64,000 nt of DNA, taken from Oerskovia turbata (GTDB lineage Bacteria > Actinomycetota > Actinomycetes > Actinomycetales > Cellulomonadaceae). The stretch lies in NCBI RefSeq assembly GCF_000718325.1, contig NZ_JOFV01000010.1, positions 62,001 through 126,000 on the forward strand, given 5' to 3'. The position numbers and the translations under genes are program-made. This document shows, in pieces, positions 52,182 to 60,986 of the stretch. The first letter of the stretch is position 1. Each line of letters opens with the position of its first letter. The notes under the pieces are model-generated. The model searched no databases. It saw nothing but the letters and a program-made list of their open reading frames with translations, and was not told where the DNA came from.

Positions 52182-53663
52182 CTACGCGACCGGCGCCCTG
52201 AAAGCGCCCGCGAGCTCGGCGAGCAGGCGCGCCCCGAAGCCCGTGGCGCCCTTGGTCCAGACCGCGTCGTCGGAGTCCGACTTCATGGTGCCGGCGATGT
52301 CGAGATGGGCCCACGACACCTCGCCCGCCCACTCCGCGAGGAACAGCGCCGCGGTGGTGGCCCCCGCGAACTCGCCGCCCAGGTTCTTGACGTCCGCGAC
52401 GTCCGAGTCGAGCTGGGGCCGGTAGCGGTGCTCGAGCGGGAGGCGCCAGACGCGCTCGTCGGTCGCGACCGACGCCGCCTCGACCTGGGCGGCCAGCGCG
52501 TCGTCGTTGCCGAAGAGCGCGGCCCGTGCCGTGCCGAGAGCCGCGAGCGCCGCACCCGTGAGGGTCGCGATGTCGACGATCGCGTCGACCCCGTCCTCGA
52601 CCGCGAGCGCGATGGCGTCGGCCATCACGAGACGGCCCTCCGCGTCGGTGTTGACGACCTCGATCGTGCGGCCGCTGCGCGTCGTGAGGACGTCGCCCAG
52701 CTTCGTCGCACTCCCCGAGGGCATGTTGTCGGTGCACGCGAGGTACGCCGTGACGGTCGTGCCCACTCCCAGGTCCTTGAGCACCGACAGAGCCGCGAGC
52801 GCCGCCCCGGCCCCGGACATGTCCATCTTCATGGCCGCGTGCATCGCGTTCGAGGGCTTGAGGCTGATGCCGCCCGAGTCGTAGGTGATGCCCTTGCCGA
52901 CGAGGGCGAGGTGTCCGTCGCCGCCGCGGTACGTCAGCTTGACGAGCCGGGGCTCGACGACGCTGCCCGCGTTGACCCCGAGGAGGCCACCGCAGCCCAT
53001 CTCCGTCAGCGCGGCCCTGTCGAAGACCTCGACCTCGAGGCCGTTCGCAGCCCCCAGGCGCACCGCGACGTCCGCCAGGTCGGGGGCCGTGAGGTAGCCC
53101 GCCGGGGTGTTCGCGAGGTCGCGCGAGACGAGGGCCGCGCGCGCCAGGACGAGTCCGCGCCGCGCACCAGCGAGCGCCACGGCCTCGTCTCCGCCCGTGA
53201 CCAGGACGACGGCCGTGACCGGCACCGTCGCGGGCTCGGTGCGGAGCTGGTCGTAGCGGTAGCGCCCAAGCAGGACCCCCTCGACGACCGCGCTCGCGAC
53301 CGCCCCGAGGTCGAGCCGCTCGGTGCCCGTGAGCGAGACGGACACGACCGTGTCGCGTGCGACCGCCCGGGCGTGGTGGGCCGCGGCGTCTCGGACCGCG
53401 GCGACGTCGAGCCGGTCGGCCGGACCGGCGCCGACCGCGACCACGTCGACCCCCGCCGACGGCCGGGCGAGGGTCTGCCCCGCGCGCCCCGTGAACCCCC
53501 AGCGGGCGAGCTCGTCCCGATCAGCGCCGACCGCGGCCGGGACGTCACCGTCCGAGGTCACCAGGACCCCGGTCACGGACCCTGCCGGGACTGCGTTCAC
53601 GGACACCTCCACGGCACGGACGGCCGTGTCGGACGGGATCGGGTCGAAGGGTGCGTCACCCAT
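52182..53663 (-). CDS. pepA: M17 family leucyl aminopeptidase
   Basis: 493 residues from ATG 53663, with GGAG six bases upstream; ATG 53675 is an alternative. The catalytic C-terminal domain has VGKGITYDSGGISLKPSNAM (metal Lys and Asp), KMDMSGAGA and NTDAEGRLVMADA (metal Asp and Glu, catalytic Arg). The N-terminal macrodomain-like half is present. It is a hexameric, two-metal cytoplasmic exopeptidase. The frame stays open far upstream through the next gene, but that is a GC artefact. It lies 98 bases after the SLC13 gene. Confidence 0.95.
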   Translation of the reverse strand: MGDAPFDPIPSDTAVRAVEVSVNAVPAGSVTGVLVTSDGDVPAAVGADRDELARWGFTGRAGQTLARPSAGVDVVAVGAGPADRLDVAAVRDAAAHHARAVARDTVVSVSLTGTERLDLGAVASAVVEGVLLGRYRYDQLRTEPATVPVTAVVLVTGGDEAVALAGARRGLVLARAALVSRDLANTPAGYLTAPDLADVAVRLGAANGLEVEVFDRAALTEMGCGGLLGVNAGSVVEPRLVKLTYRGGDGHLALVGKGITYDSGGISLKPSNAMHAAMKMDMSGAGAALAALSVLKDLGVGTTVTAYLACTDNMPSGSATKLGDVLTTRSGRTIEVVNTDAEGRLVMADAIALAVEDGVDAIVDIATLTGAALAALGTARAALFGNDDALAAQVEAASVATDERVWRLPLEHRYRPQLDSDVADVKNLGGEFAGATTAALFLAEWAGEVSWAHLDIAGTMKSDSDDAVWTKGATGFGARLLAELAGAFRAPVA

Positions 53664-53761
53664 GGCGTACTCCATCTCTCGGGCCACGGCCGGTGCCGGG
53701 GCTGGTGCGGTGCGTGCGGTGTGCGTGCGGTGTGCGTGCGGTGCGGGACGTCCGGAGGGGC

Positions 53762-55603
53762 CTACGGTCGCCAGATCAGGGGGACGAGGAACACGGCGAC
53801 CACCAGGTAGACCCCCATGACGGGCAGGCCGAGCTTCCAGTAGTCGCCGAACCGGTAGCCGCCAGGCTCCATGACCATCATGTTGCCGGGCGTCGCCACG
53901 GGTGTCAGGAGCGCCGCGGCGGACGCGACCGCGACGCACATCACGAGCGGTACCGGCGAGATCCCGAGCTCGAGCGCGACCGACCCCACGACGGGGATCA
54001 TGACCAGGGCCGTGGCCATGTTGCTGATGAGCTGTCCGAGCACCGCGCACAGCACGAAGATGCCCAGCAGCAGGAGCGTCAGCCCACCGCTGCCGACCAC
54101 GTCGATCAGCGCGGTCGCGACGATCTCGGCGGCGCCGGTCTGCGTGATCGCGGTCGAGAGCGGGATCATGCCCGCCACGAGGATCACCGTCGTGAGGGAG
54201 ATCGAACGCTGCGCCTGACGGGTCGTGACGACGCGCAGCAGGACCATCGCGATCGCGGCACCCACCGCGGTGACCGCGGCCGGCAGCACGTCCGTCGCGA
54301 GCGCCGCCACCATGAGGACGAGCACCACGACGGCCGGCACGGCACGGCGCCCGAGCGGCGCGGCCTGGCGTCGGATCGAGTCCGGGGTGTCGACCACCAG
54401 CACGTCGGGGTCGTCGGTGTGGCGGTCGAGCGCGTCCCACGTCCCCTGCAGGAGCAGCGCGTCTCCAGCGCGCAGCGTGACCTCCTGGTCGCGCGGGTCG
54501 GCCGCGGGCCGGTTCTCCCCCTCGTCGACCGGGTCGAGGACCTCCCCGAGCCGCTGCACGGCCAGCACGACGAGCTCGCCCGAGTCCGTGACCATGCCCG
54601 GGAAGACTCGCTCGCCGATCAGGCCCGAGCGCGGGCGCACGATCACCTCGGCGACCCCGTGCTCGCGGGAGACGAGCCCGCAGGCGACCTCCTCGCCGTC
54701 GGGCCCCGCGGGGGCGACCAGGCCGGCCGCGGCCGCGAACTCGGCGATCCCCGGGCGTCCCCCGCGCACCACGAGCCGACCGCCCGCCACGACCTGCGAC
54801 GACGGGCGCCCCGACCGGTCCTGCACCGCGACCGCGTGCACCGAGCGGTCCCCCGTGTCGATCGCGTCGGCCGCGACCCCGACGAGGCGGGAGCCCGCAG
54901 GCACGGTCAGGCGAACGATGCTGCCGGCCGGCGCGTAGTCGCGCAGCAGGTCGGTGGGCAGGCCCGCCAGGTCTCGCGAGAGCGAACGCACGCTGCGGTG
55001 CGGCAGCAGGCGGGGGCCCCACAGCACGCAGACCAGGATCGTCCCGACGAGCAGCGGGACGCCCACGAGCGCGAACTCGAAGAACCCCAGGCCCGTGCCC
55101 GTCTCCTCGAGGGCCGTCGCCGAGACGATCACGTTGACGGGCGTGCCCGTCAGCATCAGGAGCGACCCGGCGTGCGCACCGAACGCCAGAGGCATGAGGA
55201 GCTGCGAGGGCGAGCGGCCGAGCCGCGTCGAGAGGACCACGACCATGGGGAACAGGGCTGCGACCGCACCGTTGGGCGTGACGAGGGCGGACAGCACCGC
55301 CGAGAGCACCAGCATGAGGACCATGAGTCGCGCAGGGCTCGTCCCCGCCCGGTCGATCAGCTGCTGCCCGGCCCACACCGTGATGCCCGCGGCGTCGAGC
55401 GCCTCGGCCACGACGAAGAGCGCGGCGATGAGGATCACGGTCGGGGTGCCGAAGCCCGCGAGCGCCTCCTCGACCGTGAGGACGCCCGTGAGATGGAGCG
55501 AGAGCGCGACCGCGAGCGCCACGACGCCGACCGGCAGCCTGTTCCACACGAAGAGGACCACCGCTGCGCCCAGGACGGTCAGCGTGATCGCGGCGTCGCT
55601 CAT
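53762..55603 (-). CDS. SLC13-family anion permease with RCK_C (TrkA-C) domains
   Basis: 613 residues. Two blocks of membrane segments (about residues 5-180 and 395-613) flank a soluble part with two RCK_C-like domains (residues about 200-290 and 300-380), the bacterial SLC13/CitT-type layout. TPNGAVAALFP and the TPVATPGNMMV motif near the C-terminus match the paired substrate-site hairpins of the family. Substrate (sulfate, dicarboxylate or other anion) is not inferable. ATG 55603 sits seven bases after a TACTGT box, so probably leaderless. Divergent from the ABC exporter. Confidence 0.87.
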   Translation of the reverse strand: MSDAAITLTVLGAAVVLFVWNRLPVGVVALAVALSLHLTGVLTVEEALAGFGTPTVILIAALFVVAEALDAAGITVWAGQQLIDRAGTSPARLMVLMLVLSAVLSALVTPNGAVAALFPMVVVLSTRLGRSPSQLLMPLAFGAHAGSLLMLTGTPVNVIVSATALEETGTGLGFFEFALVGVPLLVGTILVCVLWGPRLLPHRSVRSLSRDLAGLPTDLLRDYAPAGSIVRLTVPAGSRLVGVAADAIDTGDRSVHAVAVQDRSGRPSSQVVAGGRLVVRGGRPGIAEFAAAAGLVAPAGPDGEEVACGLVSREHGVAEVIVRPRSGLIGERVFPGMVTDSGELVVLAVQRLGEVLDPVDEGENRPAADPRDQEVTLRAGDALLLQGTWDALDRHTDDPDVLVVDTPDSIRRQAAPLGRRAVPAVVVLVLMVAALATDVLPAAVTAVGAAIAMVLLRVVTTRQAQRSISLTTVILVAGMIPLSTAITQTGAAEIVATALIDVVGSGGLTLLLLGIFVLCAVLGQLISNMATALVMIPVVGSVALELGISPVPLVMCVAVASAAALLTPVATPGNMMVMEPGGYRFGDYWKLGLPVMGVYLVVAVFLVPLIWRP

Positions 55604-55610
55604 GCGGCTG

Positions 55611-55616
55611 ACAGTA
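55611..55616 (-). promoter_or_regulatory. -10 box of a leaderless promoter for the SLC13 gene
   Basis: TACTGT on the minus strand, seven bases before the ATG at 55603; the same hexamer serves the kinase gene at 4079. Confidence 0.4.
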
Positions 55617-55651
55617 GTGGACCCTCGGCAGGCCTTCGCGGCGGGCGGATC

Positions 55652-55747
55652 GTCACCGCGGGTGTGTCGTCCGGTCACCCTCGGCGGGCGGTTGCGTCAC
55701 CCTCGGCGGGCGGTTGCGTCACCCTCGGCGTCCACCGGTCGGTGGAC
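55652..55747. repeat. 22-bp direct repeats and an adjacent inverted repeat between SLC13 and the ABC exporter
   Basis: GTCACC occurs at 55652, 55674, 55696 and 55718, always 22 bp apart. The middle two start perfect 22-mers (55674-55695 and 55696-55717), and the fourth starts a 13-base partial copy that ends at 55730. The inverted repeat GTCCACCG-GT-CGGTGGAC (55730-55747) follows at once. This looks like a multi-site operator controlling either or both divergent genes. Confidence 0.75.
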
Positions 55748-55805
55748 CCCACGTCCCCCCGACCGGTCGTCGCGCCGCACGGGCCCCGCCGACCAGGGTG
55801 GAACC

Positions 55806-56786
55806 ATGAGCGCAGACAGGACACCTCCCCGAGCAGGAACGAGCGCCCCGGCCATCGAGGTCCGGGGGCTCTCCAAGCGGTACGTGCAGCGCGGCGGCGT
55901 CGTGAAGCAGGCCGTCGACGGCCTCGACCTCACGGTCGAGCGCGGCGAGATCTTCGCGGTCCTCGGCCCCAACGGTGCGGGCAAGACCACGACGGTCGAG
56001 ATCCTCGAGGGCTTCCGCAAGCGCGACGGCGGCCAGGTCCAGGTCCTGGGCGAGGACCCGGCGCTCGCCGGGCGGGCGTGGCGCAGCCGCATCGGCGTCG
56101 TGCTGCAGGACTCGCGCGACCAGGCCGAGCTCACGGTGCGCGAGCTCGTGCGCCACTTCGCGACGTTCTACCCGGCTCCGCGCGACCCCGAGGAGGTGAT
56201 CGTCGCCGTCGGGCTCGAGGAGAAGGCCTCCACCCGGGCGCGCCAGCTCTCGGGCGGGCAGCGGCGCCGCCTCGACGTCGCGCTCGGGATCGTGGGCGAC
56301 CCCGAGCTGCTGTTCCTCGACGAGCCTACGACCGGGTTCGACCCGCAGGCCCGCCGCAGCTTCTGGGACCTCGTCCTGGCCCTGCGCGAGGGCGGCACCA
56401 CGATCCTCCTGACGACCCACTACCTCGACGAGGCCGCGCACCTGGCCGACCGTGCCGCCGTCGTGCGCGACGGGAAGGTCGTCGCCCTCGGGGCGCCGGC
56501 CGACCTGGGCGGGCCGGGAGCGCTGCGCCCCGTCGTGCGCTGGGAGTCCGACGGCGTCACGCACGTCGAGCGGACCGACCACCCGACCGCGCTCGTCACC
56601 TCGCTCGCGGCCCGCCTGGCCGGACCCGACGGCGAGGTGCCCGGCCTGCGGGTGCTCCAGCCGAGCCTCGAGGACGTGTACCTCGAGCTCATCGGCGACT
56701 CCCCTACGGACTCGTCCGCCCCTGCACCGCCCGACCCGTCGCCCCACGCCGCCGACGCGGCCGTCACCGAGGAGGCCTCCCGATGA
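55806..56786 (+). CDS. ABC exporter ATP-binding protein (drug/daunorubicin type)
   Basis: 326 residues. Walker A GPNGAGKTTT, Q-loop VLQDSRDQAEL, signature LSGGQRRRLDVALG, Walker B LLFLDEPTTGFDPQ and the switch histidine TTHYLDEA are all present. A C-terminal extension follows residue about 225, as in DrrA-type proteins. The substrate is unknown. Start ATG 55806 with AGGGTGGAACC upstream. Its stop overlaps the permease start (ATGA). First gene of a five-gene operon with a two-component system. Confidence 0.93.
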   Translation: MSADRTPPRAGTSAPAIEVRGLSKRYVQRGGVVKQAVDGLDLTVERGEIFAVLGPNGAGKTTTVEILEGFRKRDGGQVQVLGEDPALAGRAWRSRIGVVLQDSRDQAELTVRELVRHFATFYPAPRDPEEVIVAVGLEEKASTRARQLSGGQRRRLDVALGIVGDPELLFLDEPTTGFDPQARRSFWDLVLALREGGTTILLTTHYLDEAAHLADRAAVVRDGKVVALGAPADLGGPGALRPVVRWESDGVTHVERTDHPTALVTSLAARLAGPDGEVPGLRVLQPSLEDVYLELIGDSPTDSSAPAPPDPSPHAADAAVTEEASR

Positions 56787-57634
56787 GCGCCCAGACCGCC
56801 ACCCGTGCCCAGCCCGCCGGCCGCTCCTTGCCCAGCACCGCGAACCTCGCGCTGCGGCGCACCTGGGTCGAGCTCCTCGCGTTCCTGCGCGAGCGCGAGG
56901 CCGTGATCTTCATCCTGGCGTACCCGCTGATCATGATGGCGATCTTCTCGACCGTGTTCGGCCAGGACGACCAGGGGAGCGCCGCGGGGTCCGTGCCGTT
57001 CCCGCAGTACTTCCTGCCCGGCATGGTCGCCACGGGCGTCATGCTCACGAGCTTCCAGAACCTCGCGATCTCGATCACGGTCGAGCGCGACGACGGGACG
57101 CTCAAGCGCCTGCGCGCCACGCCCCTGCCCGCGACCGCGTACTTCCTGGGGAAGGTCGGGCAGGTCCTGATCATCACCACGGTCCAGACCGCGGCGCTGC
57201 TGGTGCTCGCCGCCACGGCGTTCGACGTCCCGATGCCGACCACCGCCGCCACCTGGGCCACGTTCGCATGGGTGTTCGTGCTCGGCACCGCCACCGGCTC
57301 CGTCCTGGGCGTCGCGTTCTCCTCGGTCCCCCGGTCGGGCAAGTCCGTGACGGCGGTCGTGACCCCGATCGTCCTGGTCCTGCAGTTCATCTCGGGCGTG
57401 TTCTTCGCGTTCTTCGCCCTCCCGTCGTGGATGCAGCAGGTCGCGTCCCTTTTCCCGCTCAAGTGGCTCGCGCAGGGCATGCGCTCGGTCTTCCTGCCGC
57501 CCGAGGCCGCCGCGCTCGAGGTGAGCGGGTCGTGGCAGCACGGCGCGACGGCTGCTGTACTGGTGGCGTGGCTCGTCGTGGGCCTCGTGGTGGGGGTCCG
57601 GACGTTCAGGTGGAGGCGGCGTGACGACGGCTGA
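56783..57634 (+). CDS. ABC-2 type permease
   Basis: 283 residues with six membrane segments (LLAFLREREAVIFILAYPLIM, the central FLGKVGQVLIITTVQTAALLV and others) and the typical YFLPGMVATGVM...ISITVERDDGTLKRLRATPLPA block of ABC-2 transporters. It would form a homodimer with two copies of the preceding ATPase. Overlaps both neighbours (four bases upstream, 14 downstream). Confidence 0.92.
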   Translation: MSAQTATRAQPAGRSLPSTANLALRRTWVELLAFLREREAVIFILAYPLIMMAIFSTVFGQDDQGSAAGSVPFPQYFLPGMVATGVMLTSFQNLAISITVERDDGTLKRLRATPLPATAYFLGKVGQVLIITTVQTAALLVLAATAFDVPMPTTAATWATFAWVFVLGTATGSVLGVAFSSVPRSGKSVTAVVTPIVLVLQFISGVFFAFFALPSWMQQVASLFPLKWLAQGMRSVFLPPEAAALEVSGSWQHGATAAVLVAWLVVGLVVGVRTFRWRRRDDG

Positions 57635-58979
57635 GAGCCCGCTGGGAGAGCCCGGCGCGGGCGGGCCCGACGCGGCCGCCCCTGACGTGGCAGGGCCGCA
57701 GGCCGTCTCCGCGTCGGGTTCTGCGCTCGGCCGGTTCGAGGAGTCCTGGGACCGGGTGGTGGTCTGGTGGGACGTCGGGTTCTACGTCGTCGTGCTGCTC
57801 AGCGCGCTGGCCGTCTTCCTGTCCGGGGTCGAGCCCGACGAGCTGGTGCCCGCCCTCGCTGCCATCGCCGTGATCCTGCTCGCGTACACCTTCCTGGGAC
57901 GGCGGGCCGCCAGGAACCGGGACCAGCGCCTGGCCGTCTCCTACCTGCTGATCCTGATCGTCGCGACCGACCTCGCCGTGGTCCACAACCACCTCGGGAC
58001 GTTCCTGCTGTTCGGCGCGTTCACCCAGATCTGGATGCTCTCGGAGCGCCGGTGGGTCAGCCTCGTGCTCTCGACCCTGCTCGCGGTCGGCACGACCCTC
58101 GCGCTCACAGCCGCGTCCGGGTTCTCCCGCGAGGCCCTCACGAGGGCCGCACCGCAGATGGGGGTCGCGCTCGCCTTCTCGATCCTGCTCGGGATCTGGG
58201 TCGGCCAGACGATGCTCCAGACGGCACGCCACGCCCAGCTCGTCGACGACCTCCACGCCGCGCAGGCCGAGCTCGGGACCGTGCACCACGCGGCCGGGGT
58301 CGCGGCCGAGCGCGAGCGCATGGCCCGCGAGATCCACGACACCCTCGCGCAGGGGTTCACGAGCGTCGTCATGCTCGCGCAGGCTGCGAGCGCCGACCTG
58401 GACCGGGCGGACACCGCTGCGGCCCGGGACCGGCTCGCGCTCGTCGAGACCACGGCGCGCGACAACCTGGCCGAGGCCCGGTCCCTCGTCACGGCGTTCG
58501 CTCCGCTGCCGTTGCAGGGCGCCACGCTCGTCGAGGCGGTCGAGCGCCTCGCGGCCCGCTTCGAGGACGAGTCCGGGGTCGCGGTCACGCTCCGGCTGTC
58601 GGCCGTGCCGGGGCTGGGCAGCGCCGAGGACGTGGTCCTGCTGCGGTCCGCCCAGGAGGCCCTGGCGAACGTGCGCCGGCACGCGCAGGCGAGCTGCGTC
58701 GTCGTCTCACTGGGGCCTGGCCGCCCGGAGGGCACCGTGCCCGACGGCGCCACGGTCGTCCTCGAGGTCACGGACGACGGTCGGGGGCTGGGACCGGGCG
58801 TCGTGGAAGGCTTCGGTCTGCGGGGCATGCGTGAACGCGTCGCCGCGGGCGACGGCACGGTACGGGTCGTGTCACCGCCTGGGGGTGGGACGAGCGTCCG
58901 GGTCGAGCTGCCCGTGCCCGCCGACCACCCGGCCGACGCCCCGCCCCAGCCAGCCTCTCTCCCCCGGAGCCGAACGTGA
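57621..58979 (+). CDS. DesK/NarL-type sensor histidine kinase
   Basis: 452 residues. Five to six membrane segments (about residues 45-205) form the sensor; HisKA_3 has REIHDTLAQGFTSVVMLAQ with the phospho-histidine near residue 240. The ATPase part has EALANVRRHAQA, VTDDGRGLG and GFGLRGMRER. GTG 57621 is inside the permease end, with GTGGAGG upstream. Membrane-only sensors beside an ABC exporter often respond to cell-envelope stress or to the exported compound; that is an inference. Confidence 0.93.
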   Translation: MTTAESPLGEPGAGGPDAAAPDVAGPQAVSASGSALGRFEESWDRVVVWWDVGFYVVVLLSALAVFLSGVEPDELVPALAAIAVILLAYTFLGRRAARNRDQRLAVSYLLILIVATDLAVVHNHLGTFLLFGAFTQIWMLSERRWVSLVLSTLLAVGTTLALTAASGFSREALTRAAPQMGVALAFSILLGIWVGQTMLQTARHAQLVDDLHAAQAELGTVHHAAGVAAERERMAREIHDTLAQGFTSVVMLAQAASADLDRADTAAARDRLALVETTARDNLAEARSLVTAFAPLPLQGATLVEAVERLAARFEDESGVAVTLRLSAVPGLGSAEDVVLLRSAQEALANVRRHAQASCVVVSLGPGRPEGTVPDGATVVLEVTDDGRGLGPGVVEGFGLRGMRERVAAGDGTVRVVSPPGGGTSVRVELPVPADHPADAPPQPASLPRSRT

Positions 58980-59695
58980 CCTCGCCCACCGACCGTCCTG
59001 TCCCCGCCGCCCGCCGGGCGAGCGCCACCACGGGGACCGGTGCGCCGTCGTCGGCTCCCCTGGTGCGGGTCCTCGTGGTCGACGACCACCCCGTGGTGCG
59101 TTCGGGGCTCGTCGGGATGCTCACGGCCGAGCCGGACCTCGTCGTCGTCGGCGAGGCGGGCGACGGCCGCGCGGGTGTGACCCTCGCGCGCGAGCTGGGA
59201 CCCGACGTCGTGCTCATGGACCTGCGCATGCCCGTCCTCGACGGTGTGGGCGCGACGACCGAGATCCTCGCCTCCCCTGCACCAGGGGCGAGGCGACCGC
59301 GCGTCGTCGTGCTCACGACGTACGAGACCGACACCGACATCCTGCGCGCCGTCGAGGCCGGCGCGACGGGCTACCTGCTCAAGGACACCCCGCGTGACGT
59401 GCTCGTCGCGGGCATCCGTGCGGCAGCCCGCGGTGAGACGGTCCTCGCGCCCACGGTCGCGACGCGGCTCGTCACGACCGTGCGGGGCGCGGGCGAGCGC
59501 CTGACGGCGCGCGAGTCCCAGGTCCTGGCCCTCGTCGCACGCGGGCTGAGCAACCCCGCGATCGGGCGCGAGCTCTTCATCTCCGAGGCCACGGTCAAGA
59601 CGCACCTGCTGCGGGCGTTCGCCAAGCTCGGGGTCGACGACCGCACGCGCGCTGTCACGGTCGCGATGGAACGGGGCATCCTGCCGGGAGCGTGA
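58976..59695 (+). CDS. NarL/LuxR-type response regulator
   Basis: 239 residues. A 28-residue low-complexity lead precedes the receiver domain VRVLVVDDHPVVRSGL; the phospho-acceptor is D81 in VVLMDLRMP. The DNA-binding domain is LTARESQVLALVARGLSNPAIGRELFISEATVKTHL. GTG 58976 overlaps the kinase stop as GTGA. It likely controls its own operon; the 22-bp repeats at 55652-55730 are a natural place to look for its sites. Confidence 0.94.
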   Translation: MTSPTDRPVPAARRASATTGTGAPSSAPLVRVLVVDDHPVVRSGLVGMLTAEPDLVVVGEAGDGRAGVTLARELGPDVVLMDLRMPVLDGVGATTEILASPAPGARRPRVVVLTTYETDTDILRAVEAGATGYLLKDTPRDVLVAGIRAAARGETVLAPTVATRLVTTVRGAGERLTARESQVLALVARGLSNPAIGRELFISEATVKTHLLRAFAKLGVDDRTRAVTVAMERGILPGA

Positions 59696-59793
59696 CCTCC
59701 CCTGGTCCGGCCGGGCCGCGGGCCGGACCCGTGAGCGGACCGGCCGCCGGACCGGGCCCTCGACCGGTGACGGCGGGGTGCGAGACTGCCTCT

Positions 59794-60864
59794 GTGCGTG
59801 ATCTGGCGAAGCTCCCCAAGGCCCACCTCCACCTGCACTTCACCGGTTCCATGCGACCGGCGACGCTGCACGACCTCGCCGCGCAGTACGGCGTACGGCT
59901 CCCGTCGGCCCTGCTCGACGGCGACCCTTTGCGCCTGCCCGCGACCGAGCGCGGCTGGTTCCGGTTCCAGCGCCTGTACGACGCGGCGCGCGCCTGCGTG
60001 CGCTCCGAGGCCGACATGCGCCGGATCGTGCTCGAGGCCGCGCAGGACGACGCCGCCGAGGGGTCGGGCCGCCTCGAGATCCAGGTCGACCCCACGTCGT
60101 ACGCGCCCTTCGTGGGCGGCATCTCGCCCGCCGTGGAGATCGTGCTCGACGCGGCGCGCGAGGCCAGCGCGGCGACCGGGACGGAGGTCGGCGTGATCGT
60201 CGCGGCGTCGCGCATGCGCCACCCGCTCGACGCTCGGACACTCGCGCGCCTCGCGGCCCAGTACGTGGGCGACGGGCCGGGTGAGGTCCTGGGCTTCGGG
60301 CTGAGCAACGACGAACGGCGCGGCGACACCGCTGCCTTCGCCCCGGCGTTCGCGATCGCACGCCGGGCGGGCCTCGCGCTCGTGCCGCACGGGGGCGAGC
60401 TGCTCGGCCCCGACCACGTGACCGAGGTGCTCTCCGACCTCGCGCCCGACCGGATCGGGCACGGGGTGCGCTCGGTCGAGGACCCGCGGGTCCTGGAGCA
60501 GGTCGTCGAGCGCGGGGTCGCGCTCGAGGTGTGCCCCGCCTCGAACGTGTCCCTCGGGGTGTACGACGACGGCGCGCAGGTCCCGCTCGGAGCGCTCGTC
60601 GACGCGGGGGCCCAGGTCGCGCTCGGTGCCGACGACCCGTTGCTCTTCGGCTCGCGGCTCGTCGACCAGTACGAGTCCGCGCGGACCGAGCACGGGTTCT
60701 CCGACGAGGAGCTCGCCGACCTGGCCCGGTCCTCGATCCGTGCGAGCCGCGCCGGGGCGGCCACGCGGGCACGGCTGCTCACGGGCGTCGACGCGTGGCT
60801 CGCGGAGGCCCCCGTCGCGCCGTCAGACGGTCACGTCGCCCGAGGCGGGCGGCCGGGTCGGTGA
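59794..60864 (+). CDS. add: adenosine deaminase
   Basis: 356 residues from GTG 59794 (VRDLAKLPKAHLHLHFTGSMRP). Zinc ligands are HLHLH at the N-terminus, the central histidine in VPHGGE, and the aspartate in GADDPLLFG; the catalytic Glu is in HGGELLG and the histidine in IGHGVRS. It converts adenosine to inosine. A GTG at 59692 overlapping the regulator stop would add 34 Pro/Gly-rich residues and would fit operon coupling, but no ribosome site supports either choice. Why it follows an exporter and two-component pair is unclear. Confidence 0.88.
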   Translation: MRDLAKLPKAHLHLHFTGSMRPATLHDLAAQYGVRLPSALLDGDPLRLPATERGWFRFQRLYDAARACVRSEADMRRIVLEAAQDDAAEGSGRLEIQVDPTSYAPFVGGISPAVEIVLDAAREASAATGTEVGVIVAASRMRHPLDARTLARLAAQYVGDGPGEVLGFGLSNDERRGDTAAFAPAFAIARRAGLALVPHGGELLGPDHVTEVLSDLAPDRIGHGVRSVEDPRVLEQVVERGVALEVCPASNVSLGVYDDGAQVPLGALVDAGAQVALGADDPLLFGSRLVDQYESARTEHGFSDEELADLARSSIRASRAGAATRARLLTGVDAWLAEAPVAPSDGHVARGGRPGR

Positions 60865-60946
60865 CCCGAGGGGGCGAGGGCCGGCCCGCCGACGGGGCCG
60901 TCGACCGTGCGGCTGGCGCGGATGGCACGGCTGCGGGTGACTCACG

Positions 60947-60980
60947 CTCTCATCCGTCTCTCATGCGTGCCCGGGATACT
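60947..60980 (+). promoter_or_regulatory. promoter with 11-bp tandem repeat, likely OmpR-type regulator site
   Basis: CTCTCATCCGT (60947-60957) is directly followed by CTCTCATGCGT (60958-60968), 10 of 11 bases alike, ending six bases before GATACT (60975-60980). That hexamer is six bases before ATG 60987. An 11-bp tandem repeat at the -35 position is the usual binding pattern of OmpR/PhoB-type regulators, one of which ends this operon. Confidence 0.6.
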
Positions 60981-60986
60981 CGCGCC

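Noticed and set aside
53664..55547. A 627-codon N-terminal extension of pepA, which would make a giant fusion protein
   Set aside because: The extension lies antisense-in-frame across the SLC13 gene, has Arg/Ala/Gly-rich shadow composition and no domain, whereas pepA has a good ribosome site at 53663 and normal length.
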